NCBI RefSeq assembly: GCF_033807715.1
Contig: NC_084599.1
Coordinates: 3,299,625 to 3,363,624, forward strand
Length of the DNA: 64,000 nt
Source: Cololabis saira
Taxonomy: Eukaryota > Chordata > Actinopteri > Beloniformes > Belonidae
Direction: 5' to 3'
In this document: piece by piece, positions 1 through 12,287 of the stretch
Layout of the letters: every line of letters begins with the position of its first letter
Numbering within the stretch: position 1 is the stretch's first letter
The notes under the pieces: model-generated
Databases searched by the model: none
What the model saw: only the letters and a program-made list of their open reading frames with translations
What the model was told of the DNA's origin: nothing
Position numbers and translations under genes: made by a program

Positions 1-38
1 GGTTTGCTCACAAGAGTACAGAGGCATTGTGTCTTTAC

Positions 39-711
39 CAGGGGTGGAAAGTAACAAATTACATTTACTCACGTTACTGTAATTGAGTATTTTTTATGAG
101 TAATTTGTAATTTTCTAAGTAGTTTTTGAAATATGTAATTTTTACTTTTACTCGAGTACATTTTGACCCAAGTATTTTACTTTGCTACATTTGAATCCCT
201 CACGTTACTGAGTACAAAATTTATGGTGAAAATCTTGTGGCCATTTTATTTTGGTCTATTGTGAATAGCAGGATCCTGCGGGCATTGGGCACTTTATTTT
301 GTGTTTGAATACTTTGATTCTGGTTTTAGTGTTGTCGGTTGGACAATATGACTGAAAATAGTTTGCACTTTACAGTACAGGTTGTGACTGTCCTTTTTGT
401 CCTGTTCTGGGGAAGTAAAAGGATAATGTTACTGAGCTCAGCTGAGCTTTTACAAGTGTGGATGTGTACTTTAATATGCCTCGAAGTTGATTAAAACAAC
501 TTGTGCTGGATTTGATTCGTGACTCATCCTTTTTTTGCATTAAATAACTGAAAGTAACTTTTACTCAAATTACATTTTAAATGAAGTACTTTTGTACTTT
601 TACTTGAGTACATTTTTAGATGAGTACTTTTACTTTTACTTTGAGTAGGATTTAAGCAAAGTAAAGATACTTTTACTCAATTACAATTTTTCAGTACTTT
701 TTCCACCTCTG
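39..711. mobile_element. Non-autonomous hAT-like element
   Basis: The element opens with CAGGGGTGGAAAGTAAC and closes with TTTTTCCACCTCTG, which are imperfect terminal inverted repeats. It is flanked on both sides by the 8-bp duplication GTCTTTAC (31-38 and 712-719). An 8-bp target duplication and CAG...CTG ends are typical of hAT transposons. The interior is AT-rich with many copies of TACTTTTACT-like words and has no transposase reading frame. It must have been moved by a relative elsewhere. Confidence 0.8.
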
Positions 712-719
712 GTCTTTAC

Positions 720-952
720 TGTCATTGTTACTTTGCTCTGGATTGTACGTTGGGCCCAAGTTCCTGCCACGTCCCACCTCGACGGCAGCCACAGCTTACA
801 TACCCACAACCAAACCCCCTCCCACATCCAGAGTGACAGATGGAAACGAGGCTGACGTAAACTCAGGGCAGAGATCTGACACCGAGGAGCAGATAGAGCA
901 GCAGTCAGAACCAGACCTGCACCGCTTGGCTCACCAGGACAGCTCAGGATGA
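720..952 (+). other. Possible terminal-exon remnant, unrecognised
   Basis: This stretch stays open to a TGA at 950-952 and encodes a Pro/Thr-rich then Glu/Gln-rich tail (for example SDTEEQIEQQSEPD). Its composition looks more protein-like than the flanking repeats. If the hAT insertion at 39-711 is removed, the joined sequence after an AG near position 20 is also open in another frame, with a hydrophobic stretch. I do not recognise the product and see no clear splice acceptor. It could be the last exon of a gene starting left of the window, or chance. Confidence 0.2.
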
Positions 953-1239
953 TGGATCACTATTAATCACGTTCTGGCTTCACTCCCAAGTGGGTGTCAT
1001 GAGAAATAGTTTTCTCTTGTTGTTGGGCTTTACCAGGTAAAATTGAGAACATTGAATGTTTTTGGTAATCAACAATTACTTCCTTAAAGTAAAGTTTCAA
1101 ATGAACCCATGGGTGGGAGTGTGGTGGAGCACAAGGTGTGGTGTTAGGAGACAACTACGGCGACAGCGTAACAGTGGATTTATGTCCGATACCGTCGTCA
1201 GAAATCAGGTAAATGTATAGAACCGCTCTTGTGTGACTA

Positions 1240-1618
1240 CAGGACTGTCTCAGAAAATTAGAATATTGTGATAAAGTTCTTTATTTTCTGTAATGCAATT
1301 AAAAAAACAAAAATGTCATACATTCTGGATTAATTACAAATCAACTGAAATATTGCAAACCTTTTATTATTTTAATATTGCTGATTATAGCTTACAGTTT
1401 AAGATTAAGATTCCCAGAATATTCTAATATTTTGAGATAGGATATTTGAGTTTTCTTAAGCTGTAAACCATGATCAGCAATATTAAAATAATAAAAGGCT
1501 TGCAATATTTCAGTTGATTTGTAATGAATCCAGAATGTATGACATTTTTGTTTTTTTAATTGCATTACAGAAAATAAAAAACGTATTCACAATATTAAAA
1601 TTTTCTGAGACAGTCCTG
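1240..1618. mobile_element. Palindromic Tc1/mariner-like MITE
   Basis: The element is almost entirely two inverted arms of about 185 bp. It starts CAGGACTGTCTCAGAAAATT and ends with the complement, and it is flanked by TA on both sides (1238-1239, 1619-1620). A TA target duplication and long palindrome are typical of Tc1/mariner MITEs. A half copy lies at 57783-57972. There is no coding capacity. Confidence 0.85.
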
Positions 1619-1620
1619 TA

Positions 1621-2049
1621 TGTGTTACTTGGGTCGTTGTTGAGTTGAGTGTCCAAATATTTAATCAAAATATCTTCTGCAAAAATGAGCCGCAGATGTG
1701 GGTTCCGAATAAATCCTGTATTATTTTATGGGTGTATAAGGTTTCTTAATTTTTCATCCTCATCTCTCTGCAGAGCAGTAGCCTCCTAGCTGATTTATAC
1801 ACGCTCCACACCACCTGTGCAAGACCTGGCAGTGTGACTGTAACTAGGGTTTGATAATGCTAGTACAGTGTATTTATAATATTTCTGTATTGGTGTCGTA
1901 TAGTTTAAAGTTCTATAAAGTCAATCACACTTTCTTCTACTTGTTAGATCTTCCGGTGTTTACTGCCCTCACATCTGAGTCTTGAGTACTTTCACTCCCT
2001 GCTGTGCTATAGTACAGTCAATTTTGTTGATATAAATGTAAGTTAACTT
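1621..2049. other. Intergenic, nothing recognised
   Basis: AT-rich single-copy-looking DNA. I see no exon-like open stretch with splice signals and no inverted termini. Confidence 0.4.
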
Positions 2050-2117
2050 ACTTAAGCGTCTTTGAGTGCCCTGAAAAGCGCTATATAAATAAAATGTATT
2101 ATTATTATTATTATTAA
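2050..2117 (+). mobile_element. SINE/LINE-type 3' tail with (ATT)n
   Basis: The sequence around AAGCGCTATATAAATAAAATG followed by repeated ATT resembles the 3' tail shared by fish L2/CR1-type LINEs and their SINE partners. A similar tail ends the SINE at 28933-29280. Only the tail is preserved. Confidence 0.5.
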
Positions 2118-2220
2118 CTGTCATAACTTGTTATAACATGTTATAAACGTGTTGTTTTTCTGCTGTTAGCAACCATGTGGGTGGAAACCTTGCATCAGGA
2201 GTGAACGTACAGTTTCTTAA

Positions 2221-3018
2221 AGGGATTGTGACATGAAAAACACATTTTTCTTGATTTTTTGTGTTTTGTTGAGTGTCTTGACATCAATTACACCCAAAAA
2301 ACAACGAACTTTTAACATTCAGTGTATTGTGTGCTTTCTGGGATTTTCCGCATAACTGTGCAAAAACGGCGCATGTGGTTTGGTGGCGGGCCGTTACGTA
2401 ACGGCCCGCTAAATCACCGCCCCCTCCACCCAGCTCCCTGCCTCCTCTCCAGCGCACCATAAAGGCTGATTTATGGTTCCGCGTTACACCGACGCAGAGC
2501 CTACGGCGTAGGGTTACGCTGCGACGCGCACCATACGCTGAACCCTACGGCGTAGGCTCTGCGTTGATTTAACGCGGAACCATAAATGAGGCTTAACACG
2601 GAGCTGTTTAGAGCGTCTTTTGTTCTAATCACCGGAGGAAAACTGCTAAGAAGACCCGCGGCCACTGACTGGACTTAAGATAAGGGGACAGTGCTGCTTG
2701 CATGCCTTTATTTTTATGATTGTTTGCTGTGGTTCTCCCTGCTGCTCTTCCGTGCATGCTTCGCCTGTCGCTCCGACGCCGCTGTGAGCGTATGGCTGGA
2801 GGAGGAGGAGGTTGGGAGGAGGAGCGGAGCAATGATTGACAGGAAAGGGGGGAAAGGAAGCATTTTTCACGGCGCAAAAAAACACTGTAATAAAAAGCCA
2901 GGAAAAGAGTACTAAGAGTGAAGTTTTTCTTGTTACACTCTTTTAGACACATTTGAGGGATGTTGGCCAAGACTTTTAATAGTGTTAAAAGCATGTTAAA
3001 AATGATGTCACAATACCT
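2221..3018. mobile_element. TTAA-flanked non-autonomous element
   Basis: Termini AGGGATTGTGACATGA and ATGATGTCACAATACCT are inverted repeats, each abutted by TTAA (2217-2220 and 3019-3022). TTAA target duplications are used by piggyBac and Kolobok transposons, and I cannot choose between them. A smaller palindromic MITE is nested inside (2463-2593). Short open frames inside show no transposase motif. Confidence 0.75.
2463..2593. mobile_element. Nested PIF/Harbinger-like palindromic MITE
   Basis: Inverted termini begin AGGCTGATTTATGGTTCCGCG, the centre carries the word CTACGGCGTAGG, and TAA flanks both ends (2460-2462, 2594-2596). The 3-bp duplication suggests PIF/Harbinger. Related copies lie at 16583-16760, 25062-25149 and 49070-49376. 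Confidence 0.7.
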
Positions 3019-3401
3019 TTAAGAAGGGTAATTGATATGTTGGTTCAGAAGTAGGTATGGACAGTTTTAGTTGGCTCTGTTGTCTTTTCAAGTGCAGGTT
3101 TTATAGAGCAATGCCAGATTGTTTCTCAATATAGCGCTTGGACTTTTTGCTCTCCACGTCTGCTTGTTGAATGCCAGGGGAGCTGGCGACAGGTCAGCAC
3201 TCAGCTGTGTTGAAGGATCTCTGCACAGACGCAAACAATGCTGGGCCAATGTAGAAAGACTTTTAGAAAAACTGTTAATAAAGAGACATGCTTTTAAGAT
3301 AACATAGCAATTCAGTTCCTTTCTGTTCAGTTTAATTCATATAGTGTCTATTACAATACAAACAGTCTCTACTTGCAGACCGTGACCCCCAAAAACATTA
3401 A

Positions 3402-4112
3402 AGCAGCACAATGTAACTTTTCCAGCTTAATCTAATATTTCATCATCATCATTGTGATGGAACATCAACTTCCAACAGGTTTAATGAACCTCTGTCATGG
3501 TCTGAGGGGTCTGTATCTCCTTCACTGCACTATGTAACTTTGAGGAGCATGGTAGGAACCCTGCCACACTAAAAACTACACATTTTTACGGCTTTGACTG
3601 CTTTACGGCATACGTCACTTCCCCCTCCTTCCCCATTCGTAGTGGAGACCAAAGCTGGGCGGGGCGTGGAGCGCAGAGCTCAGCAGAAGCTGGTGTCATG
3701 GCCCAAGCAGCGGAAAAACACAAGAGAATAAAAGTTTTTTTATTTTGTCAGTATGTTGGACTACTAATTTATGACGAAGTCCCTCTAAAAAACGTGACAG
3801 GAAAAAGGACTTCACTAATAAAACCAAGTAGAACTTAGTGAGTTTCCACATCGTCATATTATATTGTTTAGCCAAAAATAGATACATTACCTCTTCACTA
3901 TCCATCCTGCACCGACCGCTGAAAACAGAAAAGTAGTTTTGAAAGTCCGTCCCGTCTTCTCTCAAAACAAATGCAGCGACGGGGACAGGAGTTTTCCGGC
4001 AGTACGCGCTGGTGCTCATGGGAAATGTAGTGTTCTTTCTGGTAAAGCACTACCGCTTTTGTCCAAAGGAGCCGCCAAACTCAACAAAAGCTAAAAGTTA
4101 CATTGTGCTGCT
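3402..4112. mobile_element. TTAA-flanked non-autonomous element
   Basis: Termini AGCAGCACAATGTAACTTTT and AAAAGTTACATTGTGCTGCT are perfect inverted repeats of 20 bp. TTAA flanks both ends (3398-3401, 4113-4116). This family differs in sequence from the TTAA element at 2221-3018. A minus-strand open stretch at 3696-4019 has no recognisable domain. Confidence 0.8.
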
Positions 4113-4551
4113 TTAAAGAAACAACAGCAAGAAAAAAACTTCTTTGAGAGAGGGGAAACCTGGAGCACGACTTGGATCATAAGGGAGAACCTTTAGAAGG
4201 TGTGTTTAAAGTGCTAGTGAGACTAGTTTTGAATGTGCCTTTGAACCAGGCCCTTGTGGTGGACTCTCACCTCATCGCTGTGCTACAGGGATGTCCACAC
4301 CAACGTCAGCTTTCACATGATCCTCAGGCCCTTTACCAAACCACCATCACCACCATTGCACACAGATTTAGCAAATGTGCAGTATTCAGGACACAGGCTC
4401 CACTACACAATGCCAAAACTACTTGGATAGCGTGCCCCTCCTGGGAAAATCTCCAGTGCACAACTGACCAGTCTAATTCCCAAGACGACATCCTATATGT
4501 TCTTTTTTGAGTCGGCGTCTTGGGTGTGCTAGAACAGTGATCCTCTTTCTA
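4113..4551. other. Intergenic with short repeat fragment
   Basis: The first 80 bases (GAAACCTGGAGCACGACTTGGATCATAAG) resemble a repeat fragment also seen near 32690-32770. The rest shows nothing I recognise. Confidence 0.35.
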
Positions 4552-4680
4552 GTTAATGGTCGTCATCGGCTTGTCATCAAGGTCTGGACAGATCTAATAA
4601 TGACACAGTCATTTGTATCGTGGTGTGCTGAAGCCGAGAAACATCTAAAACGTGCAGGACACCGGCCCGCGAGGACCGGA
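4552..4680. mobile_element. Fragment of the 224-bp hAT MITE
   Basis: It contains the family's internal words GCTTGTCATCAAGGTCTG and GTGTGCTGAAG, then ends at GAGGACCGGA, exactly where the THAP element begins. The right terminus (TTGCCTACCCCTG in intact copies) is missing, so the THAP element appears to truncate it. Confidence 0.6.
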
Positions 4681-4831
4681 ATAGAGGGAATGTGCATGAC
4701 GTCACAGATGCAACTTCACAGCGGGTTACGCCCACTGAGTGACAGAAAGACTGAGTGGTAGAAAGGCTGAGTGGCAGAAAGACTGAGTGGCAGCTTAAAC
4801 TTTCAGTTTGAGCAACTGGAAAACATCTAAA

Positions 4832-5009
4832 ATGGAAAAGAGTTGTTGTGCAATCGACTGTACTCATAGATTTAGCAAGAAATCGGAGTTATCGTTTTAC
4901 AGACTGCCGGAAAATAAGCTTAAGAGAGACAAATGGATCGCTGCAATTCACAGAAACAACTGGATTCCAGGCACCGAAACGTGGATTTGTGGTTCCCATT
5001 TTGTAACAG
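4832..5009 (+). pseudogene. THAP zinc-finger exon, copy 1
   Basis: Starting at ATG 4832, the exon encodes a THAP-type C2CH finger: Cys residues near the start (SCCAIDC), the SFYRLP segment, an RDKW segment, and WICGSHF giving the C-x2-H pair. It ends at a plausible donor (ACAG|GTAATG). THAP domains bind DNA and occur at the N-terminus of THAP-family host proteins and transposases. Only this first exon is visible, and no second exon or catalytic region follows before the element ends. It is therefore probably a fragment of a transposase-like gene kept in a non-autonomous element, or a captured exon. All zinc ligands appear to be present in this copy. Confidence 0.6.
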
Positions 5010-5208
5010 GTAATGTTGGATTTTTGGGTAGCTAACGTTAAACGGTCAAATCATAAAGTTCTGTGTCGTCATCATTTTAATTTCTACAACAAATCCTGCC
5101 TTGAAGTCGGACCAAGCGTCAAGACTTTTGTAAGGCTTCAAGTTTTGCTTCGTGTATTTCCCCGGCGTAGAAATAAGGTACATATAAATATCCAGAAACT
5201 GGATTCGT

Positions 5209-5735
5209 GGCCAAATATTAATGTCCATGGACCACTGGTTCTTGGTAACTGTACCAAATATTAATGTCCATGGACCACTGGTTCTTGGTAACTGTACCAA
5301 ATATTAATGTTCATGGACCACTGGTTCTTGGTAACTGTACCAAATATTAATGTCCATGGACCACTGGTTCTTGGGGTAACTGTACCAAATATTAATGTCC
5401 ATGGACCACTGGTTCTTGGTAACTGTACCAAATATTAATGTCCATGGACCACTGGTTCTTGGTAACTGTACCAAATATTAATGTCCATGGACCACTGGTT
5501 CTTGGGGTAACTGTACCAAATATTAATGTCCATGGACCACTGGTTCTTGGTAACTATACCCAATATTAATGTCCATGGACCACTGGTTCTTGGGGTAACT
5601 GTACCAAATATTAATGTCCATGGACCACTGGTTCTTGGTAACTGTACCAAATATTAATGTCCATGGACCACTGGTTCTTGGTAACTGTACCAAATATTAA
5701 TGTCCATGGACCACTGGTTCTTGGGGTAACTGTAC
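5209..5735. repeat. 43-46-bp minisatellite, 12 units
   Basis: Twelve tandem units each contain ATGTCCATGGACCACTGG and GTAACTGTACC. Units differ by a GG insertion (TTGGTAAC versus TTGGGGTAAC). The same array with 11 units is in the second THAP element (36140-36615). Confidence 0.95.
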
Positions 5736-6144
5736 AGGTCACTGTCAAGTCCAACTGCCTTTAATTTAAGCCGATAATCGGCTGTTATCCCGTCTTCTCC
5801 ACTAGTTGATGTTTTACCACTCAGTGTGAGTAAGGGGGGGGGGGGGTCCAGTGGGGAAGTGATGTCAATGCAGACCCTCTATTGAAGACCAGAAGACAGT
5901 CATAGCATCCCAATTCAAAGAATCAGCAAGGATTTCTGACGGATAAAGGCCAAAAGCCAACACATTCATTTAGCTCAGAACATATCAACTGAATTACTAA
6001 GTAGAAGGACATTTTTAAAGTCTAAATAGTTATTATGTAAACTCTTGTGAAACTCTGTCTCTGTCACAGGGTGAAGCAAACATGCAGGAAAAAGGACTTC
6101 TGGTGGTTAATGTGATATAGTTTGGGGCACAGCAGCTGAGATTA

Positions 6145-6628
6145 AGGGTGCTTTCAGGCCCGTTTATTTTGTTCCGATTCAGGGGCTAAATCGATACAGT
6201 TGTTTCATTTTTCGTTTGTGGAGTTTGTGTTCACAAGGCAACCGTCTGTAGCGGTTCAAAGCTGTTAACAAATGCCATGCGCGAACCAACTGTTCTCTCA
6301 TTGGTCAGAAATGAACATGGAAGGAGTTTCCTCTTCCGTACCCCGGGAAAAACAACAACTATGGAGCATCGTAAGCGAGTGTGGCTAGTTTGTTTCTGTG
6401 GTTAATCGGTTTCTGTGTGGATTCTGTTCTCACTGCAAACGAATCGCTCCAGGTCTGGAATGGAAGCGAGCAGAGACCACCTCTCCTAGGAGATCTCGGC
6501 TCGCTTGTTTTGTACCACATCCGAGCGTGATTGCTGTGTTCACATGTACCAAACCAACCGATCTTTAGGGGGAAACGCTCCCTGTTTGGGAACAACTGCT
6601 CCAAACGGGACAGGTGTGAAAGGACGCT
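6145..6628. mobile_element. Probable MITE with inverted termini
   Basis: The left end AGGGTGCTTTCAGGCCCGTTT and the reverse complement of the right end (AGCGTCCTTTCACACCTGTCC) are imperfect inverted repeats. The element has no transposase frame. The flanking duplication is not clear, so the superfamily is open. Confidence 0.5.
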
Positions 6629-9254
6629 AAGTTTCACCTGTAGTTATCCACGGGCAGCACCTCCAGGAGGTCGGGGGCGCATCTTATATCACACGTGGGC
6701 TAAACTCCAACGAAAAAGAAAGATCCTAATCCTCAGATAAGACAGCAGTAGTGCGACTGGTCCATAGTGCTTCCCATGCGTTCAGTCAGGTTGGACTTGT
6801 CACATCCGAACAGAAAACAGTTTCATTATGGGGATGTTTATAGGTTTATAGGCGTTAATAGGGTTTACATTTAAATTTCAGAAGGTGATTCTTTGCCTCT
6901 TGTGTTGACATTTGCCACCGCTACATGTCTCATCAGCGTTGTAGACTTTAATGAATCTAAACTGCTGCTAAGCTCCAGCTAAGAACTTTGTTGTGTCACA
7001 TGATTAGCTCCAAACTGTGCTCACATGCACCAAGCAGCCATCATGAGTAAATATTGAATCAAGCACCCCTCTGGTGAGGCGTTCTTTTTCTCTTGGCTTT
7101 TATATTGTACCGAGTGGCTCTGTTTGGATGTGTAAGTAATGAAGCGTGCTGCAGTCAGTACTTGGTACTTGCTCCTGCTTTAACAGCCTGGCGTTTGCAG
7201 ATGTTAGACTGAAGTGTCATGGACAGTTGCAGAGTTTTTGTACTTCAGTCTCCAAACATCTTCATTATACCCACCGACAGATCTTATGCAGCTCAGCCGG
7301 AGTCAGATTAGTAACTCCACCACTCGTGGTTTTCCACGCGTGCACCCAGAAACGCTCAGTATTGCTTTGGTCCTATATTTAGAGACAGAACTGATGCAAT
7401 AGATCCAATGTTAACGCAGTTCGAAGGGGTTTCAGGTATGCACCTCCTGCATACCTCTGACTATGTCTGCAGTAAATTCAACAATAAATGACTGTGTGAC
7501 AGCTCCCTTGACAGCTGTAGATGCTTATACTACAACGGCACTCCACTCTGTTTGACATACGAGTTAAGGAGTCTTGGGTTATGCATAACAGAGCTTCATA
7601 TTTGTCTCTCAGTCTGCAAAACATCTCTCCAAAGCCTGACCAACAACTTAAATATTGTGTGCCACCTTGCTTTAAATTTCTGTGGTTAAACCAGAATGGT
7701 GGATCTCATGGTTCTGATCATTTGTTCCTGTTTTGACCTTTGACCCAACAACACCCAGGACAACAGACAGATACAGCCACATGCCATCACTGTACAATAA
7801 CTCTCACTAATAATTATTAGTGGTTATAGCACACAACTGACTTTTCCTTAAACATGGAAACATTTGCACATTTCTTATTATTTATCATTTTCTGCTGCAA
7901 CCTTACGATTATCTGTGTAGAGGATGTAAATATGTATAGACATTTTTAGATATAACATTTCTACTTCTAGGTTTTATGTTTAGCTGTCACTTTTGTTTTG
8001 GTTCTGTATGTTATGCTGCTGTTGCACGATGATTTCCCAGTCTCGTGATCAATAAAGCACATCTTGATCTTTATCTTTTATATCCTAGGATTTTCTTCAA
8101 CTGGTTATTAGGTATTTACTGCTCAGAGAACTTACCGCAACCTCGATCTAGAGACAGTTCTTGGTCAACTCGGTAGCATGTAGAAACTATATCATTTCTT
8201 CATAGTCCAATAGGAATAATACTTTACCAATTCCCAAAGGATATTGTTACATCATAGGTTAAAAATACAAAAACAGGCCTGGGTTCGGGTTTCTTCCTTG
8301 TCGGCTTCTGGTCTCTCGGGTGGAAGGGTTGCACCCTCCCTCCTACACTATAGTTGCAGTTCAGGTAGAGCATTGTTTTGACTTTACACACACATCTACA
8401 CAGACATACACACCTGCTCACTCACCTACACACTCAGCCCACAGTTTTGAGGGACAGATAATCCAGTAACCTAGCTTTGATTCAGTCTCCGATCTAAGTA
8501 TTCCGATCTAAACATGATGGCATGTGCAGTAAAAACATGCTGTATTTTAGTTATCATAACTCTGGTTTTACTAGGCCTATCAACACTATTTAAAAAATGT
8601 CAGTTTAGTGAAATGTAAATGTAAATGTAAATATTTATAACAATTCAAACAGGCCAACATTAAAGTTACATTAGTCTGAATAGATACTATTGTACTGAAT
8701 TTTTTTCCGCATAGCATTAAAGTGAAAGAAAGGATGCATGACTGGTTTATTCTACGTAGTGTAATACAGTATATTCATTAACATGATATTAAGATATTTG
8801 TAGCAATTATTTGTCAATCATATTACGATCTTATTATCTCCTGTCAAGCAACTAGCAATATAAACGTCATTGCCTACTTCCGGGTAATAAACCCTTATTT
8901 CGAAAATCTGAAACTGGAAACTTCCGGTGCGGCAAATATTGGCACACAGGGTTATTGAGACGGTGGTCTCACGTGAGCATATAATTTCCTTTACGGACGG
9001 CGCGGGACTCTTTGTTTTTAGATACGCATCCTGAGTCCTGCTTAATCCTTGAGTTTATAACAAAAATATTTGTTAAAAATCAAGGATGGTTCATAAAAAT
9101 GTGAAAATATTTCCGTAGGATATGGGTAAGATGTGCCACAATTTGGCTTTATTTAAACTCTCTTGGCTAAAAATATACTTTCATGAAAAAATATAGTTTA
9201 GCTCCACTCTTACAAAGAAGTTAAATATTTGTTAAAAATCAAGGATGTTTCATA
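6629..9254. other. Intergenic, little recognised
   Basis: No exon with convincing splice sites or conserved domain was seen. A retroelement-like 3' end (AATAAAGCACATCTTGATC) lies near 8050. Two copies of ATATTTGTTAAAAATCAAGGATG occur near 9070 and 9220. Confidence 0.4.
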
Positions 9255-9680
9255 ACACCCTTCTTCTGATTGGTCGATATCTGATAGTTCCTACTTTCCG
9301 CCATAACTTTTGAATGGTTTGATATAGAGCAGGGGTAGGCAACCCTGGTCCTCGAGGGCCACTGTCCTGCATGTCTTAGATGCTAGCCTGCTTTAACACA
9401 CCTGATTCTAATTAACCATCGTCATCAGCTTGTCATCCAGGGCTGCACAATTCTGTTGATGACACAGGTACTTTTATCACGGTGTGCTGAAGCAGGGAAA
9501 CATCTAAGACATGCAGGACAGTGGCACTCAAGGACCAGGGTTGCCTACCCCTGATATAGAGAGTTGTGGGTGGTTTCATCCACTAAATGTCCAGGCCTGT
9601 AGAATCTACATGCAAGTCATAAAAGCTTCCACTGCAGCCTGAACGTGCACAAGGGGGGAGGCCCGTTCATCGCTGCTTGC
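9255..9680 (+). mobile_element. Dispersed repeat interrupted by hAT MITE
   Basis: The segment around CTTCTGATTGGTCGATAT and CATAACTTTTGAATGG, ending GTTCATCGCTGCTTGCAGC, recurs at 10828-11030, 28378-29372 and inverted at 32855-34680. It is split here by the 224-bp hAT MITE at 9330-9553. The family name is not known to me. Confidence 0.6.
9330..9553. mobile_element. 224-bp hAT MITE
   Basis: The ends are CAGGGGTAGGCAACCCTGG and CCAGGGTTGCCTACCCCTG. The flanking 8-bp duplication is ATATAGAG (9322-9329, 9554-9561). There is no coding sequence. Confidence 0.9.
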
Positions 9681-9884
9681 AGCTTTAATTAATTTTTTTC
9701 GAGCACTGGAAATCTGCAACAAAAAACCACAAACGAAACACGAAACCGACACGGAGCCGACCAAAACACGAGCAGCAATCGACCCAAATCTCGAGATCCG
9801 ATCACAGTCTGAGCTAAGCTACCGCTAACTAACCCCAAAAACTACAGAGCAAGCATGCAGGTGAACAAGCCAATGTGTATGTCT

Positions 9885-10621
<737 letters not shown>

Positions 10622-10648
10622 TATGTGTGTATGTATATGTCTGTGTGG

Positions 10649-10698
<50 letters not shown>

Positions 10699-10701
10699 AT
10701 A

Positions 10702-10796
<95 letters not shown>

Positions 10797-10820
10797 ATGT
10801 ATATGTCTGTGTGTGTGCCC
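10622..10820. repeat. (TG)n microsatellite, second tract
   Basis: TG tract with GTATGTATATGTCTGTG interruptions, directly right of the LINE tail. Confidence 0.97.
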
Positions 10821-10827
10821 CGCCCCT

Positions 10828-11030
10828 TCTTCTGATTGGTCGATATTTGATTGTTCCTATTTTCTGGCATAACCTTTGAATGGTTTGACATAGAGAGTCG
10901 TGGATGGTGTAATTTATGATACATTTATGATAATAAGTTTAGTTTTATGTGAACAGCAAAGGTACTTTTTATAGTATTATTGACCTAGGAATGTGGGGGG
11001 AGTGCGAGGGCCCATTCATTGCTTTAATTG
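10828..11030 (+). mobile_element. Dispersed repeat fragment
   Basis: It shares CTTCTGATTGGTCGATAT and TTTGAATGGTTTGACATAG with 9255-9680 and has a degraded version of the same right end. Confidence 0.5.
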
Positions 11031-11245
11031 CTTTAATTGTCTTTGAAGCTGCTTTAACTTCCACCTCACTGACTTATTCATTTACAGGTGCCACATCTTC
11101 CACCAATCTCTCTCTCTCTCTCTCTTTTATAACTCATCAGTTCCCCAAAGTGCTCGTTCCATCTTGTCTTCACTCTCTCCTCATTTGTAAGTACCTTTCC
11201 ATCTCTATCCTCAATCCCCTTCAACTGCTCCACATCCTTTCCGTG
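11031..11245 (-). mobile_element. LINE fragment (linker/RT region)
   Basis: On the minus strand the sequence reads as GKVLTNEERVKTRWNE-like residues, a pattern typical of the segment between endonuclease and reverse transcriptase in RTE/L1-like LINEs. It is too degraded to place further. Confidence 0.4.
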
Positions 11246-12287
11246 TCAGTGCGTTTACATGGGAAGTTTAAATGCTCTTTAATTCAGAATTAAAATTAAA
11301 TCTGATTTAAAATGAGTAAAAATTACCATGTAAACACCTAATTCCGCATGAAAATGGCCATTCCGAATTAAACTTAATTCTGAAGTAAGTGTCTGGTTTA
11401 TTCTGATTTTAAATCTGAATAGAATAATTCCAGATCATGTTTACACTCATTCCTCTTTAAATGAATTCCGGTCTTTCTTTCTGCTCGTTCCCTCACCCGT
11501 CTGTCTCCATGATCTTATATTCCTGCTGGGCTGGTTTTCCAAACAAAGTTTCAAGATGCAGCAGCAGTAAACGCTGGTCAAGAGCAGAGACATTTATTTA
11601 ATAAATATCTTGGAGGACCTGGAGATAGTTAAGAGAACAGATGGAAACAGGAAACATTTGAATTGTTACATGAAGCCCTGCACCAGGACACACAGCTTCA
11701 CGAACGACGCGCGGGCCAACCCAAAGTTTTCTTTCCACTCAACATCCGTGAATTCAGTCAGGACGTTTGGGTTTCACCAGTCGTTGCTTGGCACTTTCAT
11801 CCACCTGTCTGGCGTTGAGCTGGACGCGGCAGTGGGCTGAGGCAGAGCAATCGTTGAACTGACCGCTTTCTGCTATTTGCCAAAGCACGGCCTTTTGCCT
11901 CATTTCTCTGGCACTCTATCTCCCTCCTCCTCAGCACACGAAAGAAAATCATCCACATGATGTTGTCGTACTGCTGCTTCAAAAATAAAATCAAAACAAA
12001 TCCAAAAAGGATGCTAATAATGTGGTCCTCCATGTTGTTGCTAATCGAATAAGTTAGTTTTCTTCCGGTAGACGTAAATACGTAAAGACATCCGCCCCCC
12101 TATCCAATCAGAACCTTCCCAACCCCCAGACCTGGAGAGGAATTGGAGAAAGACCATCAAACGTGTTTTCCATGTAAACCTCAATTCGAAATTACTATTT
12201 CCATTTAAACTCGAAGGAAAATAGTTTAATTCTGAATTATTTAATTCAGAATAATTAATTCCGAATTAAAAAAACATCATGTAACCG
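11246..12287. mobile_element. Possible TIR element, low confidence
   Basis: The ends GTGCGTTTACATG and CATGTAACC are weak inverted repeats. AATTCNGAATTA words near both ends (11285-11470, 12180-12270) recur as inverted sequence. A similar GTTTACATGCAG motif lies at 23350. No target duplication is clear. Confidence 0.4.

Larger units (their letters stand above)
4681..5882 (+). mobile_element. THAP-domain element, copy 1
   Basis: The left end ATAGAGGGAATGTGCATGAC and the inverted right end (reverse complement ATAGAGGGTCTGCATTGACA) match imperfectly, suggesting terminal inverted repeats. Inside, in order, are a short 15-17-bp tandem repeat (4728-4797), a THAP zinc-finger exon (4832-5009), a 43-46-bp minisatellite (5209-5735) and a conserved 3' segment with a poly-G run. 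The same order occurs at 35227-36760. THAP fingers occur in P-element-like and Kolobok-type transposases, and no catalytic domain is seen here. I could not define a target duplication. Confidence 0.6.

Noticed and set aside
2629..2994. 121-codon minus-strand frame
   Set aside because: It lies within a TTAA-flanked non-autonomous element and shows no domain or splice support.
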